NCBI GenBank assembly: GCA_030280995.1
Contig: JASXTE010000004.1
Coordinates: 38,992,797 to 39,056,796 of the forward strand
Origin: Hemileia vastatrix
Lineage: Eukaryota > Basidiomycota > Pucciniomycetes > Pucciniales > Zaghouaniaceae
Reading direction: 5' to 3'
DNA: 64,000 bases
Translations under genes and position numbers: made by a program
Notes under the pieces: generated by a model
Databases searched by the model: none
Told to the model about the DNA's origin: nothing
What the model saw: the letters and a program-made list of their open reading frames with translations, nothing else
Shown here: piece after piece, positions 10,758-21,359 of the stretch
Position numbering within the stretch: position 1 is the first letter of the stretch
How the letters are laid out: each line of letters starts with the position of its first letter

Positions 10758-11936
10758 TTAATGTTGCAATATTATCTTCAATATCTTTTCTTTTTGATGG
10801 AGAAGCAGGATATGGTTTTTCTTAAGAGTAGGAGGAATATCACTCAAGTTACAGGATAAGGTAATTTTCATTTCTTCCTTAACAATTCCCAAGACATGAG
10901 AACCATGAGCAAAAGCCATAGGGAAAGAGGTAATAGAGGCAATAATAGAATCCTTTTGTTCACTAGTCAACTGATCACCAAAAGAATCAGTATTTATTTC
11001 ATTTAATAAATCATCCCCTTCAGTTGTTTTTCTGCCTTTACACTGGATTAGTGAGTTACAAGACTTCAACAGATGCCCAGAAGGTTTTCTAGAAGAGGAA
11101 ATTTTGAATTTCCTTTTGCCATTCACTCCTAAGGTAAAGCAATTATTTTCTGGGTCCAATTTCACACCAAACATGGTTAAAATATCATTTCCCATAATAA
11201 ACCAATTGCTTAAATTATCATTTTTCATGACAAAAAATTCACAAATAGCTCTGACAAAACCACCATTATATTTGAAGAATACAGAGGTTTTGTATTTGCC
11301 AATAGGAATTAAGGTAGAACCATACCCTCTCCATTTTTCAGAAGTTATAGGTAATAATTTACTCAAATATTCCTTATCCACTGAAGCTAAAGCTTTTTCA
11401 GACACTACACTTCCTCCAGCACCAGAATAAAGAACTACATCAACATTTTTACCATTAATGATAACAGGTGCCTTCAAAGGGGATATAGGTATAGAATCGT
11501 TAGTAATATCTTTAATTATCTCAGCATTTTCTACTGAAGATAAATCCAATACACATTCTTCAGATATATTATTTAAATAATGGACATCCTGTTCCAACAT
11601 TAAAACATCTTTAACAGATTCATTGTCATAGGAGATATTACTTTCACAGTCACTAGAAGAATTATTGACATCAATTTCAAATTCATCAGTGTCTTCATTT
11701 TGTTCAACAAGATGAATTTTCTTGTCACAAACATGACCCTTCTGCCATGGTTTGTTACATTTATAACAAGTATTTGTTGCATATTTTTTAGGTGCAACTG
11801 GGGCAGAGAGTTTACCAGATTTTTCTGGGAGCTTTGTAGAAGGTTTATTCTGATCATTATAAGATTTACCAAGGTAATTCTTTGGTTCATATCTATGGTT
11901 GAGTAGTACCTCATTACAGATATTAATGAAAGAAGA
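10758..11936 (-). pseudogene. gypsy A zinc knuckle and aspartic protease part
   Basis: Same reading frame as the gag core, separated from it by a TAA at 11940. It begins with a CCHC-type knuckle (CYKCNKPWQKGHVC, about 11780-11740), then an acidic linker, then a retropepsin-like protease. The catalytic DSG triplet reads YSG (VVLYSGAGGSVVS, about 11430). Gypsy B has DSG at the same position, so the Asp was lost here. The frame ends in out-of-frame residues after a one-base deletion near 10826. The protease should be inactive. Confidence 0.85.
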
Positions 11937-11939
11937 ATT

Positions 11940-13265
11940 TTACCTTACATGCTCAGTTCTAGCCACAATCAAATCTCTAAGAGAATTTGGTAATTTATAC
12001 AAGATTTTATCTCTCCAAATATCATAATCCATCTTTGGATCAATTGCTCTTAGGATTTTTGTCACTTTCATAAGGAAAACAATGGGCTTTTCAACAGAGG
12101 AGGATACATATCTAGTATTCTCATACAGTCTTTGCTGAGCTAACCTGAATTTTGAACCACCAAACTGATTCTCAATCAAGGATTTCCAATCATTCCATGT
12201 ATAATGATTGTTATCTAAAAGAACAGATTCATACCACATCAAGGCTACATTGGAAAATAAAGAAATTAGCTTAGAAACAATTTCCTCATCAGGTAGTTTA
12301 TAAGATCTCTTTAAATTATCAATTCTTTGGATAAAGTGTTGCCAATCAGAGGAAGAATCACCATCAAAGGTAGGATATTGGTCTAACTTAGGCCAATTTT
12401 TCTGAATACTGGGATGGTCCACTTTTTGGTTTGAATTATTCATCATTAATAATTCCTGAAGTTTAGCCAGGTGTTCAGAAATTTCATTATTTACAGAAAC
12501 AGCTGGTGCATGACCATCACAAGATTTTTTGCTAGTAGCAAAAGATTTTACAGACTCATTGTCAGTTTGTTTAATGGTTGAAATATGAGGAAGAAAGGAG
12601 GAACTTTGCTCAGGTTCTTTTCCTTTATTTCTATGCAGCTTATTGACAGCATTCTCATTCAATCCATTATTGATGGGTAAGGTTGAGAATTTTTCCTGCA
12701 GGTCAGACACATAGTTTCTTATTCTTGGAATTTCAGACATCTGGTCATTTAATTTTGCAAGAGATAGAACATTTCTGTCCTCAGAAACTGTGTGTTTGGC
12801 ACTTAGTGCATGGAAATCATTCTTTAGCTTTTTAAACTCATTTTGTAGAGATTTCATTTCATTTTTTAATGAATAATTTTCTTCAATAAGGGGTTTCAAT
12901 TTACTCAAGGTCTTATGTAGATTGATATTTCTATCTGAGATAGCTCTATGGTCACTCCTTATTTGTTTTTGTTGACTAAGAACAATATTCAAAGTTTCTT
13001 TGACTTTAAAATAAGCTGTATCTTGTACAGAAGAACTGACTTTACATTGCAAGTGCAAATTATTTAATCTATCATTTTCATGGATTAATACATCTCTCAA
13101 ATGTTTGTCTTTCACAACATTAAAATCAAGGGTATCTTTCAATATTTCCTCAGAAGTTTTCTCAATTAAGGTATAGACTTCAGGGGGAACAGAATCATTC
13201 TTAATCGCAAGAGAAGGATTAATTAAAGAAGTAGAAGTTAAATGTAAAGGTTCATCAAATGACAA
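11940..13265 (-). pseudogene. gypsy A Gag core
   Basis: 441 codons. The N-terminal half is a long charged, heptad-like region (LKPLIEENYSLKNEMKSLQ and following), probably coiled coil. The C-terminal third resembles the retrotransposon gag capsid family: WQHFIQRIDNLK, LFSNVALMWYE, WNDWKSLIENQFGG, RLYENTRY. It stops at TAA 11940, where gypsy B reads GAG (Glu), and joins the upstream frame C (13341-13598) across another stop at 13341. Gag forms the particle in which reverse transcription occurs. Confidence 0.82.
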
Positions 13266-13340
13266 TTTTCTAATTAAATCAATAGGGCTACTAGTTACAG
13301 GAAGCTGTCTTTTATCAGGTTTAACTGTTCTTTCACCATG

Positions 13341-13598
13341 TTAAATAATATTACCTGCAGAAGAAGTTTTATTAGAAAACATACCCAAGTGACTATCAAC
13401 CAAATTACTTACCATGGCAGAGGAGGAAACTTCCCCTGAGACTGAGTTTGGGATTGTGCTTGGGCCTTTTTTCTCCTGCTTGGTTGGTAAGGATGAGGAG
13501 GAGGATTGAAATTGGGTGTTCTGGATGGGCCAGGCTGATGATGAGGAGGATGTTGCACATTCTGCTGGTAGTGACTCATTAGATAATCCCATTTCCAT
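13341..13598 (-). pseudogene. gypsy A Gag N-terminal segment, frame C
   Basis: 85-codon Ser-rich frame (MEMGLSNESLPAECA). It overlaps the end of frame B (13409-13999) and leads into the Gag core after a stop at 13341, where gypsy B reads Asp. The matching frame in gypsy B is 38622 onward. It is less conserved between the copies than frame B where they overlap. It may be the true Gag start or a frame joined after recoding or splicing. Confidence 0.5.
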
Positions 13599-13999
13599 TG
13601 CTCTACTTCCATAGTTCTTTGATTTTGTGTGAAAGAGCTGGGGGGCTGTGAAGGTTGAGCCTGAAACTGAGGCTGATTGGGAGGCAATTGAGGAGGGGCC
13701 TGGGCCTGATTTTGGTTCCTAAGTTCCTGAACTTGATCCCACAAGGTGTCTACTTTTGCCTTGTATTTCATGTTTTCTGTCTTCAGTTCTTTGATATGAC
13801 TGGACAGATTGCTGATTTGTTGGGGCAGAGGAAGCTTTTTTATTTTGAATCCTTTTGGAAGACCTTCTTGAGGTACTGGAGGTTTTACTTCCTTCTGTTG
13901 TGCTGGGGGAAGGGGGTTTGATTTGTTTACTTCTCCTGTCATTTCCACATCCTGAATTATGTGAATTTTTCTTGTTAGCATGAGATTTTTTATGTTCAA
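13409..13999 (-). CDS. gypsy A overlapping frame B (coiled-coil, Pro/Gln-rich, basic end)
   Basis: Open frame in the +1 register relative to frames A and C. Only the part from about DVEMTGEV onward is likely real, since this is conserved in gypsy B (38254-38790). It contains LPLPQQISNLSSHIKELK, an amphipathic helix through KVDTLWDQVQEL, a Pro/Gln-rich stretch, VEQWKWDYLMSHYQQN and a basic RRKKAQAQ tail ending KFPPLPW then stop. Both copies stop after LPW, immediately before GTAAGT. No database family was recognised. It could be part of Gag joined by frameshift, or a separate ORF. Confidence 0.6.
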   Translation of the reverse strand: MNIKNLMLTRKIHIIQDVEMTGEVNKSNPLPPAQQKEVKPPVPQEGLPKGFKIKKLPLPQQISNLSSHIKELKTENMKYKAKVDTLWDQVQELRNQNQAQAPPQLPPNQPQFQAQPSQPPSSFTQNQRTMEVEQWKWDYLMSHYQQNVQHPPHHQPGPSRTPNFNPPPHPYQPSRRKKAQAQSQTQSQGKFPPLPW

Positions 14000-14090
14000 C
14001 TTTAGAAGAACTCACAGTATCAGCATCATAATCAATTTCAATTTCATCCACTTGCATGTTATCCATTTTTTCAGCCAAATTGTTGGACAT
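13719..14090 (-). pseudogene. gypsy A Gag N-terminal segment, frame A
   Basis: Starts MSNNLAEKMDNMQVDEIEID, matching MSSSLANSMDNLHVDEIEVD in gypsy B (38136 onward), so this is the likely start of the element's first protein. The first ~40 residues are acidic and conserved. Later residues diverge, while frame B is conserved over the same bases, so the functional reading probably moves from A to B near 13990. The stop at 13719 is not at the corresponding place in gypsy B. Confidence 0.55.
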
Positions 14091-14606
14091 AATAGTGGGG
14101 AGATTAATTAACTTCTTAAAAAAAAAATTAATAAAAGTTAGTTAATAATTGCTCCAAATAAAAAAATATTTTATTATTTAAATTATATATAAAAAATTTT
14201 TTTTTAATATAAAGTAATATTTATAAAAAATTTATTAATAAAATGGATTGCAAAGTTAAATTGGGAATAAACAATTAAGTTAATTCAACCAATTAAATTA
14301 CCAAAATTAAATATGGCAATAGGGGGTGTCAGTTCTGGCAAATCTGCACTTACAAATCCGCACTTAAATAAGTGCGGATTTCCAAAACACACTAGCCCCA
14401 ATACTGGTGGATTTCAAAATGAAATAAGTCACTTATTTCACTCAAATCCGCACTTTCTCAACCAAAAGTGCTGATTTCACCATCAAGTCCCATTTCACTG
14501 ATTTGTCAGCATCATCCCATTCATACGCAGCACTCCGCAGCATAACACTTCATAACTCAAAACATCGTACATCACTTACATCTTAATATCATATCATATA
14601 AGAGTC

Positions 14607-15866
14607 ATGCCTTCCTCACTTTCAAATCATGATAAATTACATAAAGCAATGACTTTCATGGCGCTTGAACTGCTCTTGGACTCTGATTCCGATTCTGATC
14701 TAGAAGAAGATTTTGTCGTTTTATCAAAAATGGCCATGAAACGTTACCTTCTTCCCAGAAAGCCTCAAGTACTTCATACCCCCAAGTACACCATCCAAAC
14801 ACTTCTTAACCTATCTACACCCAGTTTTAGACAGCTGTTCAGGACTTCTCAGGAATGTTTCCTTAAATTGCTTGAGCTTATTCAGGATCATCCCATATTT
14901 CACAATAATTCTCAAAAAGAACAACGACATCCTTCAATTCAATTGGCCATCACACTATGTCGTTTGGGTTCAAATGGTAATGGAGCCGCTTTGAAACGTT
15001 TAGAAAATGTCTTTGATTTAGGGTATGGTTCAGTTAACACTTATACCAAACGATGTATCACTGCCATCAACTCCTTGGAATCTCAACTTCTCACCTGGCC
15101 AACAAAAGAAGAGCGACTTGAATCATCTCAGGTTATGCAAGCAGAGGGCTTTCCAGGATGTATTGGTTTTGTTGATGGTACTACTATTCCTTTGAGCCAG
15201 AAACCTGCTCAAGGTGGAAACAATTACTTTGACCGTAAAAAGAGGTAGATTATTTTTAACTCCTTTCATCCTCCTTGAAACTAACACAAACAAATATATC
15301 TTCTTTATAGATATTCAATTAACGTTCAGCTTATATGTGACGTAAACAAAAAATTTATATCATTCTTCGCTGGCTATCCTGGCTCATGTCATGACTCCTA
15401 CGTCTTCCAAAGAATGCATATTTCAAATGAACCTGAAAAATTCTTTGATGAAAATCAGTATCTTCTTGCAGATTCTGCTTATGTGAATGGAAAGTATGTA
15501 CTTCCTGCTTTTCGGGGAGCAGCTTCAGAAGACAGTCAAAATGCCAAATTCAACAATCATTTGGCAAAGTCAAGAGTCCGTATTGAACATTCTATTGGAA
15601 TCTTGAAAGGCCGTTTTTCTAGTTTAAGGGAATTAAGAAGTCCTCTTAGAAATAAATCTGAAATGGAGGCGGTGATCAACTGGATTCTGTGTTGCACTAT
15701 ACTTCATAACCTACTTGCTGACCTCAAAGATCAATGGTTAGAGCTGTATGAAGATGAACAAGTTGATTCACCTCCGACTATATCCAACACTTCTATTTCT
15801 CAATCAACTAGTATAAGGGCGAAAATCCTTCCAATAACACTCCAACATTTTTCAACGCAATTTTAA
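14607..15866 (+). CDS. Harbinger-1 transposase (DDE superfamily, DDE_Tnp_4-like)
   Basis: Two exons, 14607-15244 and 15311-15866, with a GT-AG intron (15245-15310, 66 bp), give 397 residues without a stop. The N-terminal half has a helix-rich region (FRQLFRTSQECFLKLLELI) and LCRLGSNGNGA. The catalytic core is visible: first Asp in GFVDGTTIPL (exon 1), second Asp in GSCHDSYVF and LADSAY region (exon 2), Glu in RVRIEHSIGILKGRF. Exon 1 ends in NYFDRKKR and exon 2 resumes YSINVQLICDV, as in the family consensus. It cuts and pastes the element together with the Myb-like partner. The start follows a run without earlier in-frame Met. Confidence 0.9.
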
Positions 15867-16035
15867 TTTTTTTCTCTTTCTCTTCAAATTATCAATTTGC
15901 ATGTATTATTCACTGAGAATGGTAAATTTTTTTGCATATTTTTTTGGTTTTTGAATTTGCTGTTAAAGTCTTATTTTTTTTTCTCTCTGTGTTTTCTTTC
16001 ATCAACTCAACATGAAATCACATATTTTCAGCAAA

Positions 16036-16640
16036 CACCACGCAATATAGGGGGAGGACTTGCTAGCAAGTCCGCAACTTGAAGTCAGATGGAAATTAGA
16101 TGGAACTCAGACTGAAGTAATACTGAACTTTCACTTGAAGTATCACACAAATAACAATGGATCTATATTGAAAACATAGTGAAAGTGTGAGAATAACTGA
16201 ATGGAAGCCAGAAAAAATCATTCCATGAGTCTACTCAATGCAAAGTATTTTTTGAAACAGCTTATTAAAATAATACTTTATTAAATTAATTTGATCAATA
16301 AAAATTGATTGACAATATTGCAATTCTTAAATACAATAATTTTATTAAAAAATTTCAGATTACATATAAAAAAAATCAGTGACTTTTTCTATTACTTACA
16401 ACTGTTTTTACAGAATTGAAAACTATGTTTCAGCTAATATTTTATGGAAGTGAACTCTGTTCTTTGCCCGAAGAACAGAGTTCATCCTCCTATTTTCACA
16501 CTCTGTTTGCACCAATCTCCATCCCTTTCAATTCTATCAACACATGCTTGTCTTCCCTTCCCATGCCTTTCGCTATCCTATATTCTTTTCCTTTTATAAG
16601 TCAGCATATAAGAAAATATTACCAAAAAGAAATCAAACAA
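16036..16640 (+). repeat. CACTA-type end fragment inside Harbinger-1
   Basis: Begins CACCACGCAATATAGGGGG and has GGACTTGCTAGCAAGTCC and AACTCAGACTGA motifs, like the left end at 27267. Similarity to 27267 continues through GAATGGAA and AAAGTATTTTTTGA segments. No matching right end is found before the Myb-like gene, so the fragment is one-ended and its right limit is approximate. It also holds the hairpin at 16452-16483. Confidence 0.6.
16452..16483. repeat. perfect hairpin GAACTCTGTTCTT with 6-bp loop
   Basis: Arms GAACTCTGTTCTT and AAGAACAGAGTTC are exact inverted repeats of 13 bp around TGCCCG. A related imperfect hairpin (ACTCTAT / ATAGAGT core) sits at 53621-53656 in the large CACTA segment. 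It could be a transcription terminator or a structural element of the CACTA family. Confidence 0.7.
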
Positions 16641-16667
16641 AATTAAATTAACTAGAAAAACAAATTA

Positions 16668-17982
16668 TCAATTGAAAAGGTCAAGTAATTTTTTAAAGTC
16701 CTCATAAGATTGGCCATTTTTAACACATTCCATAATGAAATCTTTTTTTTTAAAACTCTCTTGTTTTTCCAATTCACAAGTAGCCATTTCTCTTTGAAAT
16801 TGACGGTCATTTACTCTTTCCATCTGCTCTACCTCAAATTTTTTTTCTTCCAAATCTAAGGCTTGCTGATCTTTCCTTAGCATATGATCAAACTTCATCT
16901 TCTCAAAGTCAAGGGCATTATTTGCAATAGTTGATTTCGCTGAGAAAATTAAATTGAAATAAATAAATAAATGAGTTAATGATTAAGATATATAGTAAAC
17001 AAAACTTACTTATATCTTTTTTTTCAAAATAATCCTCAAGGGAGCCAAATGAGCTTGTTGAAGTATTACCACGTTTTAATAGATGGTTCAAGTTCATTGA
17101 AGTTGAGGCTCGACGCTTTAGTTTGGAGTTTGAACAAGAGGCTTCAGGAAGTTCTTCTAAAGCAGCTTCTAAAGAGGTATTCACATTTCCAGAATTGAGA
17201 TAATTTAATGGAGATTGAGTTTGAGTAGGAGGAGACTAGAAAGAAAGAGAAATTCAGAGAAGAATTGAAGAAAAAACAAAAAGTAAACATACATTTAAAT
17301 TTTGGGCCTCTGAGGATTCAGATCTTCTGCGATATAATTGTTCTGCTTGATAGTTGGGATCATCTTCAGCTGAACTATGGTTAGAAGGTGGAGGGGATTG
17401 ATCTTCTTCAAGTAAAGGTGTGTTGGGAGGATTATAGGAAGGTTTGGATCCAGAAGGTATATGCTTAGTAGTATCGTGTAGAAACCAAGGGTTTACATCA
17501 ACTCGGGTGCCAAAAAGATTATCCATTTCCTCATAGAAAGGACACATGACATTGAGCTTTTCGGAAACAGTAGTAATTCCAATCTCCAAATCATCATCGT
17601 CAATACCAAAGCCAGTTTCATTTACAGCATGATGAGTCTTTTTATATTTTGAATGGTAACTCTTAAATCTCTCCTTCATTTGTTTAGGATTGATATCGAT
17701 TCTCCCCCTTGTTTTCTTCCTTACTTCATTGGCCATCAACAAGTAGCCATTAACCTTTGAAGAAGGTGGACGTCCAATACGAGTGGACTTTTCACATCCA
17801 AAACATGCTTCAAAATTTGATTTTATTTTAAGGAAGTTGATTATGATGAGATAATCATCCTTTTTAAGCTGACCTGAACCTGCCTTTGATTTTTCAGGTG
17901 TAGGGCTTGCTTTACGAGGAGACTTTTGTGACGAAGCAGATTTTTGAGTTACCTTTTGAGATTTGGAATGTCTGGGAGGCAT
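16668..17982 (-). CDS. Harbinger-1 Myb/SANT-like DNA-binding partner protein
   Basis: Three exons on minus: 17982-17293, 17235-17010 and 16939-16668, with GT-AG introns of 57 and 70 bp, give 395 residues. The start is the Met of MPPRHSKSQK, since the homologue in Harbinger-2 starts MPHHPRSSQR. A basic Ser/Pro-rich N-terminus is followed by a trihelix-like domain (LKKDDYLIIINFLKIKSNF, GRPPSSKVNGYLLMANE, MKERFKSYHSKYKKTHH; about residues 45-140), then an acidic and Ser-rich linker, KRRAST, and a C-terminal coiled coil (LEEKKFEVEQMERVNDRQF). In the Harbinger family this partner binds the element ends and brings the transposase into the nucleus. It converges with the transposase gene. Confidence 0.88.
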
Positions 17983-18768
17983 TATGAAACTGGCACATAA
18001 CAAGAAAAAAGATTAAAAAGTAGAAGAAATAAGTAAAAAAGAATGTAAACATGCCTGGTCAAAATATTGAAAATGTCAGGAAGGGGTGTGTGCCGAGGAT
18101 TGATGGGTAGGTAGCGAGGAAGGTCAGTGTGTCACATGTTACAGGGATGTTTTGTGGCCAAAATGTGGTTGTGAAAAAAAACGGGAAAAAAGTGCTGATT
18201 TGAGGTCATAACTGACACCCTTTTTTGAAATAAGTGACTTTTTTGCAAAATTTAAGTGCTGATTTGTAAGTGCTGATTTGGTTTGAAATCCGCACTTAAT
18301 TTAAGTGCGGATTTGCCAGAACTGACACCCCCTAATATATGGGACTAAGTACAAAGTACTATTTAAGTCAACCAAAATGAACAAAAATTAATAATAAAAA
18401 ACTAATTTAATAATTCAAATTTTATTAATAATAATGTTAATTTCTTCTAGGACTAAGAGGAATTAAACACTCTATAATAGTCAACTAGGTAGAAAAAATT
18501 ATAATAATTGAACACTTACACTCAGTGAATCAGCAATTAAGCCACAATCACTGTTATTGCAGTAAAAATATAGTAATATGAGTGAGAGGTGCAAAGGTGA
18601 ACTTACTATAGTGATCAAAAAATCACTTCAAAATAATATAAACCTAATATATCAAACCCAAGTTTGAAATACGGTTGCGGAAAAAGTTTCTTTTTTGCTA
18701 GGTGGTCCGTGCGTTTGTCGTTTGTCGCCAGGCTCAATCGTCGTCGTCGTTTAGGAAAGGTCTCCAGT

Positions 18769-19875
18769 TGTCGGTCAATCATCTAGAAGAAGGTAAGGAA
18801 AGGGGGAGAAATGGAGGAGGACAAGGAGAAAAATAAAAGAAATAAAATATAAAAGATTATTTAGTTTATTTAAAGGAAAGAAACAATGAGTAACTTGAGA
18901 GATGACACAAAATGAGGTTTTATTAATAATAATATTATTTCAAGTAAGGGTTCTGCGCGGCAAGCACTGTAATTACTATCAGACCTAATGCAACCTTTAA
19001 TTTGCTATATAAAATTTAAATTAGATTTGTAATACTAATAAAAATAATAATAAACCGGTTATAATAAAATATGTTAAATTGTGGAGTGTATAGTAAGTGA
19101 TGAGGCTACAGGGGATTATCCAAGGCCCTTTTATAGGCAATGGGTCCTCTGAAGCGCCACTATATTTGTAAATACAAGAATTATAATACGATGAAACAAG
19201 AATATAAAAGAATAAGTGAAACATAACAATGTAGAGAAAAATATGAAACAATTAATTAAGAATCCAATTTTCCCACAATTAATTCCCAAATCAGTAAGTA
19301 AAAATAGTGAATAACTAAACAAGCCTGGGACATAGGAACTATGAGAAAAATAATTCAAAACAGATGGTACAGTCTGATTTAAGGATTTTTAAGTGAAACA
19401 AAAAATATTTTGACACAACAAAATATGTAATTAATTTCAATTTAGTATTAATTAATTTTTTCCTGACACAATTAAGGGTCAAAAGAAGCATCATTAATTA
19501 TTGTTTAACACTATATGAAAAATGTTATTTAATATATAAATATAAATAAATAATTTAATTATATTATAAGTCAATTTTACACTTATAATTATAATATATG
19601 TTTTTAATTAATTAAATATAAATTTATAATTATTAAATACATAAAAATGCGCCATTATTTGTAGAATATAAAATATATTATGTTTAATTTAAATGTATAA
19701 AAATTTATATAAACAATAAAATTAATATAACACTTATATGTAATAAGATACTTATATAATTTCATAATCCAATAAATTATTAATTTATATACATTAAATA
19801 CAATTCTTACACCCTCTTTCAGGTCCTATAAGTTAACATATCATTTACTGGGCTCCTGGAATAGCCTGGCTGACA
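18769..19875 (-). repeat. 5' LTR of gypsy A
   Basis: 1107 bp, element strand TGTCAGCC...CCGACA. After it, on the minus strand, the leader starts ACTGGAGACC, a possible primer binding site offset by two bases. Gypsy B has ATTGAGGACC there. The adjacent CATTC (19876-19880) completes the target duplication. Confidence 0.93.
19129..19136 (-). promoter_or_regulatory. TATA box in gypsy A 5' LTR
   Basis: CTATAAAA on the minus strand, at the same place as in the 3' LTR. This copy would drive genomic transcription of gypsy A. Confidence 0.6.
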
Positions 19876-19880
19876 CATTC

Positions 19881-20375
19881 CATGAGTACACTACATCCAC
19901 CAATAATACTGAAAAACACTAAGAAAACAGCAAAATATGATAAGAAACCATAAAGAAATAAAAGATAGAGAAATATCAGGGCTATACAATGATAATAATT
20001 TCCTTCCAAAACTCAAAATATTGATCCTGAAAATCTTGATAATAGCTAATAATCTTCCAAAAATAAACACATAAAAGCCCCATAAAATACCCAAAAAGAT
20101 ATTGAATCACCCCAAAAATCCATAAAAATCATATTTCTCCATTAAAATAAGTTATCCTTTGAAAGTAAACACAATTTCGGATAATAAATAAACCCATAGT
20201 GAATATAAAAAAATAGCCCTTTCTTTTTGATTAAAATATCCAAATAGACCCCTTAAAACCCAAAATAATCCAAAATCCAGGAAATAACATAATACATAAA
20301 GAATTGAAACCATCAAGCCTACCCTTATTTGGAATTTCACAATGCATTAAGAAATATTCATCAATTTTGTAACTC
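19881..20375. other. AT-rich stretch without recognised genes
   Basis: Follows the gypsy A target duplication. Two open frames on the minus strand (19891-20094, 20152-20340) are hydrophobic by composition only, with no recognised motif. Confidence 0.4.
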
Positions 20376-20765
20376 ATTCAATAACTACTAGGGGGATCCA
20401 TTTCAGACTTCAACTCATACACACACATCCTCAATAATATGGCACAAAGATTCATGCACATTATAGATGAATTTAAATCTATTGAAGAGTAAGACATCAT
20501 ACTTAGAGATCTTTTAGAGTCAATGAAATCAAGTAATAAAGCCCATAAAGAATTATTTATTAATTCCAATTGCATTGATGGACATCACCAGCTTATGAAA
20601 GACTACTTTAATACAAATAGTACCTATAAATCAAACATGTTTCACTACCATTTTTGCATTGGGGAAACTCTATTTCTTAAAAGTTTGAAGGATATACAGC
20701 TACATCATGTGTATTGGACACAGAGGACTCTAAGTCAAATGTGGAGCACTCAGGTTTCTTGCTGA
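20376..20765 (+). pseudogene. PIF/Harbinger (ALP1/HARBI1-type) transposase N-terminal fragment
   Basis: Frame with DGHHQLMKDYFNTNSTY followed by FHYHFCIGETLFLKSL, matching the family pattern GH..L..DYF......FRRRFRM...LF. Only the N-terminal part is present and the upstream part has an in-frame stop (about 20490). A second fragment with the same motif starts at about 21440, so two copies of the family decayed here. This lineage differs from the Harbinger-1 and Harbinger-2 transposases. Confidence 0.6.
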
Positions 20766-21359
20766 TGCTTATACATGACAGAGAAAGTTTTTCTCCTTGG
20801 GGGTGTCAATTAGGAGACTTTTTTTTCTTAGACTCAGTCAACATAAATGAGTTATTATTGAGCTATTATAGTTGAGATGGTGTGGCTGAAGTGTTTAATG
20901 CAAATATATGTAGTAATTTAATGAATGTTATTGGCTATTGTTGTGTGAAGTGAGGGTGAAAAAAACAAATAAGTAATTAATAAGGTGTGTCTGGCTTCAG
21001 TAGATAATGAATTAGTCAAAAAAAAGTGGAACAAGGTTTTGGAAGTTACAGAAGCTAATTGAGAAAGTTATCTCATTTGATTATATGATTACAGAATAAA
21101 TTAGTTAGGGCATCTACACTCATTGCATCAAAGTTTCAGTAACTATTTTCATATTACTGGGTCTTTTCTTACTGATTTGCATGAAAACACAGTTGTACTA
21201 AGTAAATCTCAATTAAATCAATATTTTCAAAATATTCATCACTCGTTTTTCACATTCAGTAACAATAACTCTTCTTTAAACACAACACAAACTTCCTACA
21301 ATCCACATATCAATTGAAATTTTACATGGATCTATACAAATACTAGATTCTTGAGAAAT

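Larger units (their letters stand above)
14321..18333 (+). mobile_element. PIF/Harbinger element, Harbinger-1 (apparently intact)
   Basis: 4013 bp. Terminal inverted repeats start AGGGGGTGTCAGTTCTGG at both ends and are followed by inverted copies of the AAGTGCGGATTT motif. The element is flanked by AAT (14318-14320 and 18334-18336), a 3-bp target duplication. It encodes a DDE transposase on plus and a Myb-like protein on minus, converging toward the middle. It lies in the untranslated leader of gypsy A. A CACTA end fragment (16036 onward) sits between the two genes. Both genes are intact after simple intron removal. Confidence 0.93.
6771..19875 (-). mobile_element. Ty3/gypsy chromovirus-like element, gypsy A (complete, with nested Harbinger-1)
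   Basis: Both LTRs are present (6771-7890 and 18769-19875) and the element is flanked by the 5-bp direct repeat CATTC (6766-6770 and 19876-19880). LTR ends are TGTCAGCC and CCRACA on the element strand. Internal order on the minus strand: leader, gag frames, zinc knuckle, protease, reverse transcriptase, RNase H, integrase, start of a chromodomain, polypurine tract. About 4 kb of Harbinger-1 sits in the leader. Coding damage: frame breaks in the gag N-terminal part, a TAA at the end of the gag core (11940), a one-base loss near 10826 between protease and reverse transcriptase, and a stop inside the chromodomain at 8008. It is not autonomous as it stands. Confidence 0.93.

Noticed and set aside
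11600..11914. 104-codon minus frame next to the zinc knuckle of gypsy A
   Set aside because: It overlaps the zinc knuckle in another register. The knuckle frame is the conserved one. The same shadow occurs in gypsy B (40314-40610).
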